This document shows positions 8,351 to 12,596 of a DNA stretch of 13,099 nucleotides, one piece after another (position 1 is the stretch's first letter; each line of letters starts with the position of its first letter). Below the pieces are notes generated by a model that searched no databases, was not told where the DNA came from, and saw only the letters and a list, made by a program, of their open reading frames with translations. The stretch comes from Gallionellaceae bacterium (GTDB lineage: Bacteria > Pseudomonadota > Gammaproteobacteria > Burkholderiales > Gallionellaceae), in the NCBI GenBank assembly GCA_030690855.1, contig JAUYFR010000172.1:1-13099 (forward strand), in the 5' to 3' direction. Position numbers and translations under genes: made by a program.

Positions 8351-9036
8351 GTATGAAAATCAGAATTCAGGATTCAGGAGGCGGGATTAACCCGGATTAT
8401 TCATTAAGCTCAAACCCCTCCCAACCTCCCCTTGTCAGGGGAGGAGCTGGTTCTGCTCTCCCCTTGTCAAGGGGGAGCTGGAGGGGGTTGGGTTCTAATG
8501 GATTATCGCGGCTTAAGGGAAGAGGATTCGGGCGTGGCTTCTCTCTCATCGAACTCATCATCGTCATCGCCATCGTTAGCGTATTGATGAGCGTGTTTTT
8601 AGATCGTGTTTGGTACTACCAAGAAATGGCTGAAAAAACCGCGATGGAAGAAACTATGGGCGCGATTCAAAGCGCGCTCACCATGCAGGTGGGTAAAAAT
8701 TACACCCGCGACAATCAGCAAGCGCTCGGCAAGTTGGCCACTGAAAATCCCGTGAAGTGGTTACAAAAGTCTCCCAGAAATTACGCGGGGGAGTTCTTTG
8801 ATATGCCGCCGACTTCACTCGTTGCGGGTAGCTGGCTGTTTGATCTCAAATCACATCAGCTCATTTATGTATTAGATCGCTCAGAGCATTTTGTGCCGGG
8901 TAAGGAGGGCAAGAAATGGATTCGTTTCCGCGTTAATGTTAAGCAGGCAGAGGTGCTACGAAATGATGTGGGTACGGGCGAAAAAGAATGGGTCGGTACT
9001 GTGTTTGAATCAACGGAACAAATTAAATGGTTTTGA
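8347..9036 (+). CDS. MSHA/type II-like prepilin with an unusually long leader containing a translated repeat
   Basis: From ATG 8347 the protein is 229 residues. Residue G64 is followed by FSLIELIIVIAIVSVLMSVF, a type III prepilin signal with Glu at mature position +5, so a prepilin peptidase would cut after G64. The mature part contains NPVKWLQKSPRNYAGEF and GSWLFDLKSHQLIYVL, a pattern I associate with minor pilins of betaproteobacterial MSHA loci. The leader is far longer than the usual 5-25 residues. About 29 of its residues (NPSQPPLVRGG... to ...WRGLGSN) are encoded by a palindromic repeat. An alternative TTG start at 8488, inside the repeat and ten bases after GGGGGAG, would give a normal 17-residue leader. 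The start is therefore uncertain; the mature protein is not. Confidence 0.8.
   Translation: MSMKIRIQDSGGGINPDYSLSSNPSQPPLVRGGAGSALPLSRGSWRGLGSNGLSRLKGRGFGRGFSLIELIIVIAIVSVLMSVFLDRVWYYQEMAEKTAMEETMGAIQSALTMQVGKNYTRDNQQALGKLATENPVKWLQKSPRNYAGEFFDMPPTSLVAGSWLFDLKSHQLIYVLDRSEHFVPGKEGKKWIRFRVNVKQAEVLRNDVGTGEKEWVGTVFESTEQIKWF
8412..8498. repeat. Composite palindromic (REP/MITE-like) element, copy 1, in frame within a prepilin gene
   Basis: AACCCCTCCCAACC at the left edge is imperfectly complementary to GGGGGTTGGGTT at the right edge. Inside are two smaller hairpins: CCTCCCC with GGGGAGG around TTGTCA, and CTCCCC with GGGGGAG around TTGTCAA. The same sequence recurs at 9081-9221. This copy has no stop in the prepilin frame and is a multiple of three in effect, so the reading frame crosses it. 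It also supplies GGGGGAG (8471-8477), which could act as a ribosome binding site. No transposase is present, so if mobile it would be non-autonomous. Confidence 0.85.
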
Positions 9037-9080
9037 ATGCATTCCCGACTTAAGTTGAGCTCAAATCATCCCTTCGGCTT

Positions 9081-9221
9081 AAACCCCTCCCAACCTCCCC
9101 TTGCACCCGCAAGGGGTACGCCGCCAGACACTCGCCCTGCGGGCGGTCTTGGCGCTGTCAGGGGAGGGGCTGGCTCAGCTCTCCCCCTGAAAAGGGGGAG
9201 TTGGAGGGGGTTGGGTTCTAA
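9081..9221. repeat. Composite palindromic element, copy 2, interrupted by a nested insertion
   Basis: It has the same outer arms and inner hairpins as the copy at 8412-8498 and the same orientation, but a 54-bp insertion at 9103-9156 splits the first inner hairpin. Similarity to copy 1 extends slightly past the right arm (a GTTCTAA block and a TATC). An open frame of 66 codons runs through it (9037-9237) but is judged non-coding. It fills the gap between the prepilin gene and the uncharacterised membrane protein gene. Confidence 0.85.
9103..9156. repeat. Nested 54-bp palindromic insertion inside repeat copy 2
   Basis: Aligning the two element copies leaves this block present only in copy 2, starting GCACCCGCAAGG and ending TCTTGGCGCT. 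It folds by itself: AGAC with GTCT flanks a perfect inner stem CGCCC-TGC-GGGCG, and an outer CGCC pairs with GGCG. Its length is a multiple of three. It looks like a second, different REP-type unit that landed in the first. Confidence 0.7.
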
Positions 9222-9242
9222 CGAACTATCTGGTTAAAAAAC

Positions 9243-9854
9243 ATGATCGACCTTCATCCAATCTTGTCCCAAGCTTTTTTTAACTTCCTGATCTTGGGAA
9301 GTATCGCGGGCCTCATTGTGGGCGCCCTGCTGATTTTCAAACCACACTGGTTGCATCGCGTTGGACTTTTTACCAACCGTTGGGTTTCTACAAGGCAGCT
9401 CAGTCGCTCCTTGGAAAGTACCATCACGCTCGATCCTTGGATTTACCGCAATAATCGTCTCAGTGGCGCCGGTGTCTTAGTTGGCGCACTGTATCTTTTG
9501 TATTTTTTTACTGTAAGCCTAGATAAAAATATTGCCGTGCTGGGCTTGTCACAGCGCTTTCATGTGCCCATCTCTTACGTCAGTGCATGGTTTGATTCAT
9601 GGGTATTGATCGCGATATTGGGGGCAACCTTCGCGCTGGTGATTAGCTTATTTGTTTTATTTCGCCCGAGTTCGCTGAAAGATTTTGAAGGCAAAGCTAA
9701 TCAATGGATTTCTCTGCGCAATGCCCTCAAGCCGCTAGAGATTCCCCGAAGTGGCGTGGACGAGCTGGCGTTTCGCTATGCGCAACAGGTGGGCGTGATG
9801 TTAATTATTGGCAGCCTCTACACTTTGGTGTTGCTAACCATTTGGGCGAAGTAG
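9243..9854 (+). CDS. Uncharacterised four-helix membrane protein with internal duplication
   Basis: I do not recognise a named family in these 203 residues. Four hydrophobic segments are seen at about 12-32, 75-93, 118-140 and 180-200. The two halves repeat one another. Half one reads IFKPHWL...NRWVSTRQLSRSLE...GVLVGALYLLYFFTVSL and half two reads LFRPSSL...NQWISLRNALKPLE...VGVMLIIGSLYTLVLLTIW. Each unit is thus membrane helix, F-K/R-P turn, a N-x-W-x-S-x-R soluble helix ending in LE, then a second helix with a G-x-LY motif. The ATG is the only reasonable start, because an in-frame stop occurs eight codons upstream (9219-9221), but no clear ribosome binding site is seen. Its place between two pilin genes suggests a pilus-related or passenger role; this is inference. 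Confidence 0.75.
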   Translation: MIDLHPILSQAFFNFLILGSIAGLIVGALLIFKPHWLHRVGLFTNRWVSTRQLSRSLESTITLDPWIYRNNRLSGAGVLVGALYLLYFFTVSLDKNIAVLGLSQRFHVPISYVSAWFDSWVLIAILGATFALVISLFVLFRPSSLKDFEGKANQWISLRNALKPLEIPRSGVDELAFRYAQQVGVMLIIGSLYTLVLLTIWAK

Positions 9855-9899
9855 TGCGTTTTTAATAACCCTTTTGGGTTATTTGTGCAACAAGACGCA
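9855..9899 (+). terminator. Hairpin, possible terminator after the membrane protein gene
   Basis: AATAACCC (9864-9871) and GGGTTATT (9876-9883) are perfect arms around TTTT. A further TGCGT/ACGCA pair (9855-9859 and 9895-9899) can extend the base. It begins right after the TAG stop. A T-run after the stem is poor, so efficiency is doubtful; it could also protect the transcript 3' end. Confidence 0.5.
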
Positions 9900-9951
9900 T
9901 AAAGAATCTTTTCCTTTCTATTGAATAAATTGAGTTTTTTGTTTTTTGCCC

Positions 9952-9980
9952 TTGCGCATTGGCGGAATTGGTTTTATATT
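9952..9980 (+). promoter_or_regulatory. Putative sigma-70 promoter for the MshA-like pilin gene
   Basis: TTGCGC (9952-9957) and TATATT (9975-9980) are separated by exactly 17 bases. The -10 matches the consensus at five of six positions, the -35 at three. Transcription would start near 9987 and give a leader of about 95 bases. No sigma-54 element with correct spacing was found. Confidence 0.4.
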
Positions 9981-10004
9981 GCGCCCCGACCAAACATAAA
10001 TGAT

Positions 10005-10063
10005 GTGCTGCGGCACGAAAAAATTAGGTGCTTTGGTTTTAACTTCAACGAGGCTGCGGCCTC
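10005..10063 (+). promoter_or_regulatory. Two UNCG-tetraloop hairpins in the pilin mRNA leader
   Basis: GTGC-TGCG-GCAC (10005-10016) and GAGGC-TGCG-GCCTC (10050-10063) are perfect stems closed by C-G pairs around UGCG, a member of the exceptionally stable UNCG tetraloop class. The second ends seven bases before the AGGAG ribosome binding site (10070-10074). They may stabilise the abundant pilin message or tune translation; the function is inferred. Confidence 0.5.
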
Positions 10064-10082
10064 AACTTTAGGAGAGTACGAA

Positions 10083-10427
10083 ATGAAACAACAACAAGGT
10101 TTTACATTGATCGAATTGATCGTAGTGATTGTGATTTTGGGCATTTTGGCAGCGACAGCGTTGCCGAAGTTTACGGATTTGAGCTCGGATGCTAAGTTGG
10201 CCGCAGTCCAGGGTGTTGCTGGAGCAATCGCATCTTCAGCTTCGATTCAAAAGTCGGCAAATGCAATTAGCTCAGTGGCTTACCCTTATGCGGCAGCTAG
10301 TGCGTGTTCAGGCAGCTATCTTGAGACTGGAATTGATGCTACGGTAAGCTCTGTATTGTCGGGACAAGTTTGTACTGTAAGAAACCTTGCTACGACTTCT
10401 ATTACAAAGGCTGTGACATTGCCTTAG
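10083..10427 (+). CDS. mshA: MshA-like major type IV pilin
   Basis: This 114-residue prepilin has a six-residue leader MKQQQG followed by FTLIELIVVIVILGILAATALPKF. It has the prepilin peptidase site after G6, Glu at mature +5 and the 20-residue hydrophobic helix. PKFTDLSSDAKLAAVQG continues in MshA style. C75 and C97 can form the C-terminal disulfide loop usual in type IV pilins. AGGAG at 10070-10074 lies eight bases before ATG 10083 and fixes the start; the open frame upstream to 9921 has no such support. It has its own putative promoter and terminator, as expected for a highly expressed subunit. At 108 mature residues it is shorter than typical MSHA pilins, which I recall as around 150 or more. 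A minor pilin is the alternative. Confidence 0.85.
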   Translation: MKQQQGFTLIELIVVIVILGILAATALPKFTDLSSDAKLAAVQGVAGAIASSASIQKSANAISSVAYPYAAASACSGSYLETGIDATVSSVLSGQVCTVRNLATTSITKAVTLP

Positions 10428-10444
10428 TATAAAAAAGGTTGGGC

Positions 10445-10465
10445 TTGCGATATCTATGATCGCAA
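10445..10465. repeat. Perfect inverted repeat downstream of the pilin gene
   Basis: TTGCGAT (10445-10451) and ATCGCAA (10459-10465) flank a seven-base spacer. It lies just ahead of the terminator hairpin. It may form a second 3' hairpin on the pilin mRNA or be a protein-binding palindrome; nothing decides between these. Confidence 0.45.
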
Positions 10466-10469
10466 CACA

Positions 10470-10498
10470 CAAGGGAGGCTTCGGCCTCCTTTGTTTTG
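10470..10498 (+). terminator. Rho-independent terminator of the pilin gene
   Basis: CAAGGGAGGC and GCCTCCTTTG form a ten-pair stem with one G-U wobble around a TTCG tetraloop, followed by TTTT within TTTGTTTTG. It is the strongest terminator in the window and separates mshA from the downstream nucleotidyltransferase-HEPN genes. Confidence 0.85.
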
Positions 10499-10520
10499 TG
10501 TCTTGGGAGATTGCCCTTTT

Positions 10521-10529
10521 TGCTACACT
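10521..10529 (+). promoter_or_regulatory. Putative extended -10 promoter for the MNT-HEPN gene block
   Basis: TGCTACACT matches the extended -10 pattern TGnTAnnnT. A weak -35 (TTGGGA at 10503-10508) is spaced 15 bases upstream. Its position between the pilin terminator and ATG 10568 fits separate transcription of the toxin-antitoxin genes, possibly reading on into the MshC-like gene. Confidence 0.35.
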
Positions 10530-10567
10530 TCGCCCCTGTGAACTTTCTGACGGCTAATCACTCAACC

Positions 10568-10699
10568 ATGCGTTTAAGCACCGAGCAAATTCAAACCATC
10601 AAACAAGAGACCGCACATTTTTTTGGCGCGCGGGCGGAGGTGTGGCTGTTTGGTTCGCGCGTTGATGACTCCGCAAAAGGTGGTGATATTGATCTCTAT
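10568..10699 (+). repeat. Duplicated 5' module of the nucleotidyltransferase genes, copy 1
   Basis: Codons 1-44 match those at 11324-11455. Fifteen codons differ, 14 synonymously and one not (R22 against Q22). Only three of the differences fall in the first 21 codons. Beyond codon 44 the two genes are not alignable at DNA level by eye. Confidence 0.9.
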
Positions 10700-10858
10700 A
10701 TTGAAACCAATGCGGCAGACGTTGTTTTACCGGCAGCGCGTGCGCGAGGTGAGTTGGCTGATAGGTTAGGACGCTACGTTGATCTGGTGGTGAATAATCA
10801 CACCAAAGAAGATCCCATTTTTGAAGTGGCAAAGATGCAAGGTGTGAGGTTAGTGTAA
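10568..10858 (+). CDS. MntA-like minimal nucleotidyltransferase (antitoxin), pair 1
   Basis: This 96-residue minimal nucleotidyltransferase has the signature WLFGSRVDDSAKGGDIDLY. GS is at 29-30, the metal-binding acids are D40 and D42, and a third acid is D72 in YVDLVV. In type VII toxin-antitoxin systems such MntA proteins adenylylate a tyrosine of the partner HEPN RNase and so silence it. The next gene encodes a HEPN protein and overlaps by one base (TAATG). The ATG at 10568 is chosen because the paralogue at 11324 begins with the same residues and DNA similarity between the two genes starts exactly there; an in-frame GTG at 10538 is rejected. No clear ribosome binding site is visible. Substrate and activity are inferred from family. 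Confidence 0.88.
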   Translation: MRLSTEQIQTIKQETAHFFGARAEVWLFGSRVDDSAKGGDIDLYIETNAADVVLPAARARGELADRLGRYVDLVVNNHTKEDPIFEVAKMQGVRLV

Positions 10859-11322
10859 TGCTCAAACAAAAAGAAATTATCGCTAATAAATTGGCGCACC
10901 TTGAAAAGATGCGTGGCTACTTGGCTTATTCAAGAGGGCGCATGCTTAAATCTAAAATTGCTGAGAAAGACTTGCAGGTATTGTCAGATGAAGATGCGGA
11001 AATACTGGCAGCGTTTCGCGCCCGTTTCTCTGAGTATCAAGAGCATGTGGGTAAGCTGCTCAAATCAGTTGCACTTGAAGAAGGCGTGAAAGTGGTGGGC
11101 ATGTCCGATGTGTTGGCGTTCGCTGAAAAAGCAGCAATTATTGAAGACGAGCAAGAGTGGAAAGTGCCGCGCGATATTCGTAATGCGATCAATCACGAAT
11201 ACCAAGAAGATGCTAAAACTTTATCCGTGTTAGTCGCTGAGATGCTCAATCTGGTCGAACCCCTGATGGGTATGCACCAGCGAGCAGATCAATATTGTCG
11301 CGTGAAATTGGGTGTGAATTGA
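10858..11322 (+). CDS. HEPN-domain protein (HepT-like RNase toxin), pair 1
   Basis: This 154-residue, largely alpha-helical protein has the HEPN RNase signature RNAINHEY (R108, H113, Y115), that is Rx4HxY. In HepT toxins R and H cleave RNA and the Y is the adenylylation target of MntA. It follows the nucleotidyltransferase with a one-base overlap. The N-terminal 100 residues are helical and charged and do not obviously match the shorter DUF86/HepT proteins I know, so the subfamily is unclear. It is related to the second HEPN gene: both have an LSDED/LDEAT-type turn, a long middle helix, an EW element, and RNAxxHxYxED. It probably acts in the cytoplasm on RNA; the target is unknown. Confidence 0.82.
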   Translation: MLKQKEIIANKLAHLEKMRGYLAYSRGRMLKSKIAEKDLQVLSDEDAEILAAFRARFSEYQEHVGKLLKSVALEEGVKVVGMSDVLAFAEKAAIIEDEQEWKVPRDIRNAINHEYQEDAKTLSVLVAEMLNLVEPLMGMHQRADQYCRVKLGVN

Positions 11323-11323
11323 A

Positions 11324-11455
11324 ATGCGTTTAAGCACAGAACAAATTCAAACCATCAAGCAAGAGACCGCACATTTTTTTGGCGCGCAGGCTGAAGTTTG
11401 GCTATTTGGCTCGCGTGTGGATGACTCTGCAAAAGGTGGCGACATTGATTTGTAT
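11324..11455 (+). repeat. Duplicated 5' module of the nucleotidyltransferase genes, copy 2
   Basis: Matches 10568-10699 codon for codon over 44 codons. Similarity starts at the ATG and ends just after the DIDLY catalytic segment. Confidence 0.9.
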
Positions 11456-11626
11456 GTGCGAGCGACGTCTAGCGATGCAGATGAATTGGTTAACTCTCGT
11501 TTTGCATTCCTAGCGCGTCTGAAACGTCGCATCGGTGATCGTAAGATTGATTTGGTATTGCAGCGTCAAGGTGGCGATACGTTGCCTATTTATGAAATAG
11601 CCGCGCAGCAAGGGGTGAAGTTATGA
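11324..11626 (+). CDS. MntA-like minimal nucleotidyltransferase (antitoxin), pair 2
   Basis: This 100-residue paralogue of the protein at 10568-10858 has GS at 29-30, D40 and D42, and third acid D76 in KIDLVL. The first 44 residues are identical to pair 1 except at residue 22. Residues 45 to about 80 are unrelated by eye, and a faint match returns at the end (PIYEIAAQQGVKL against PIFEVAKMQGVRLV). The middle segment may determine which HEPN partner is recognised. The gene starts one base after the first HEPN stop and overlaps the second HEPN gene by four bases, so all four genes look like one transcript. Confidence 0.88.
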   Translation: MRLSTEQIQTIKQETAHFFGAQAEVWLFGSRVDDSAKGGDIDLYVRATSSDADELVNSRFAFLARLKRRIGDRKIDLVLQRQGGDTLPIYEIAAQQGVKL

Positions 11627-12084
11627 GCGTGTTTGCTTTGCAATTAGCGCAATGTGAAACACATGCACGGCGCATGCAGTGGGCTAAACGTGAGCTTCAG
11701 CCAGCTTTTCCTTTGGAGGCAAATAAATTACAAGCGCTAGATGAGGCAACTATCGCGATAGTTGATCAGTTTGTTAGCCGCTTTGCAAAGCTACAAGATG
11801 CAATGGGCGCGAAACTTTTGCCGATGGTGCTTGAATTGACCAAAGAGCAGGGTGATTTAGATGTTTATCTCGATAAACTAAATCGTTTAGAGAAAATCGG
11901 CGCGCTTCCTTCTGTTGATGAGTGGTTGGCGTTACGCGAAATGCGCAATGCCTTCGCGCATGACTATCCAGAAGATAGCGAGTTGCAGGCGGCTATATTA
12001 AATCGCGCCTTTGTGGCAGCGGATAGGTTGCTAGAAATTTTGCAGTACGTTAAAAACTTTGCAACGCGATATGACGCAGTTTAG
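11623..12084 (+). CDS. HEPN-domain protein (HepT-like RNase toxin), pair 2
   Basis: This 153-residue helical protein has RNAFAHDY (R108, H113, Y115), an Rx4HxY motif at exactly the residue numbers of the first HEPN protein although most of the rest differs. The start overlaps the nucleotidyltransferase stop (ATGA). A long helix at about 40-70 and the LDVYLDKLNRLEKIGALPS segment precede the EW...REMRN active-site helix. The likely role is an RNase toxin controlled by tyrosine adenylylation by its neighbour. Only 11 bases separate its stop from the MshC-like prepilin gene, so read-through into the pilus locus is likely. Confidence 0.82.
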   Translation: MSVFALQLAQCETHARRMQWAKRELQPAFPLEANKLQALDEATIAIVDQFVSRFAKLQDAMGAKLLPMVLELTKEQGDLDVYLDKLNRLEKIGALPSVDEWLALREMRNAFAHDYPEDSELQAAILNRAFVAADRLLEILQYVKNFATRYDAV

Positions 12085-12095
12085 GGTTTTAAAAA

Positions 12096-12557
12096 TTGAG
12101 GACTAAATCCCAACAAGGCTTCACCATGGTTGAACTCATCACCGTGATGATTATCGTCGGCATTCTTGCGGCAGTGGCGATGCCTAAATTTTTTGAGCGT
12201 GGCACATACGATAGTCGCGGATTCGCGGATGAAGTTAAAGCCACATTGCGTTATGCGCAAAAGGCCGCGATTGCGCAGCGCCGCTTTGTGTGTGTGAACT
12301 TTACATCGACCAATATCTCGCTGACCTATGATGTAACAGGGCCGAGTGCCACACACACCGTAGCCGCGTGCACGCTCCCGCTCACCCTGCCTTTTGAATT
12401 TAAAACTTTGGGTGACGCGAGGATGGCGGGCTACCCAACAACGATGACCATTGATGCGATTGGTCGTCCCTCTGCGGCGCAGACGATCAATATTCAGGTA
12501 AATGGCGCAACGGAATACACCGTTAAAGTAGAGGCGGAAACCGGCTATGTTCACTAA
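12096..12557 (+). CDS. mshC: MshC-like (GspH/FimT-type) minor prepilin
   Basis: This 153-residue prepilin has leader MRTKSQQG, a prepilin peptidase site after G8, then FTMVELITVMIIVGILAAVAMPKF with Glu at mature +5. The body, with DSRGFADEVKATLRYAQKAAIAQRRFVCVNFT followed by beta-rich sequence, resembles MshC and FimT/GspH minor pilins that help initiate pilus assembly. The start is the TTG at 12096. An in-frame TAA lies two codons upstream (12090-12092) and no ATG precedes the signal. AGGG at 12083-12086, overlapping the previous stop, is the likely ribosome binding site. Two Cys (residues 48 and about 92) may form a disulfide. In Vibrio mshA and mshC are adjacent; here four MNT/HEPN genes lie between. 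Confidence 0.85.
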   Translation: MRTKSQQGFTMVELITVMIIVGILAAVAMPKFFERGTYDSRGFADEVKATLRYAQKAAIAQRRFVCVNFTSTNISLTYDVTGPSATHTVAACTLPLTLPFEFKTLGDARMAGYPTTMTIDAIGRPSAAQTINIQVNGATEYTVKVEAETGYVH

Positions 12558-12570
12558 ATCGTCGGCTTTG

Positions 12571-12595
12571 TGTAGGTTGGGTGGAGCGGTGGCGG
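12571..12595. repeat. Possible half of a REP element upstream of the ORF6N gene
   Basis: TGTAGGTTGGGTGGAGCG resembles the left half of the GTAGGTTGGGT...ACCCAAC intergenic palindromes common in proteobacteria. The complementary right half is absent; the ORF6N start codon follows directly. It may mark an insertion boundary and supplies GGAG at 12583-12586 as a ribosome binding site. Confidence 0.4.
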
Positions 12596-12596
12596 A

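Noticed and set aside
8412..9221. CRISPR-like direct repeats
   Set aside because: Only two copies, long and palindromic, separated by a gene and not by uniform spacers; no cas genes.
9037..9237. 66-codon open frame starting just after the prepilin stop
   Set aside because: It runs almost entirely through the palindromic repeat and its nested insertion, has no ribosome binding site, and its peptide is just the translated repeat.
9961..9985. Sigma-54 promoter before the pilin gene
   Set aside because: The closest GG...GC pair has nine bases between instead of ten and lacks the TTGC context; the sigma-70 pair fits better.
9921..10082. N-terminal extension of the pilin open frame
   Set aside because: It lies in the promoter and leader region. 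AGGAG before ATG 10083 and the short type III leader place the true start there.
10538..10567. In-frame GTG upstream of the first nucleotidyltransferase
   Set aside because: The paralogous gene begins at the equivalent of ATG 10568, and DNA similarity begins exactly at that codon.
12081..12554. 157-codon open frame on the - strand opposite the MshC-like gene
   Set aside because: Antisense shadow; Cys/Arg/His-rich with no recognisable domain, while the + strand has a clear prepilin signal.
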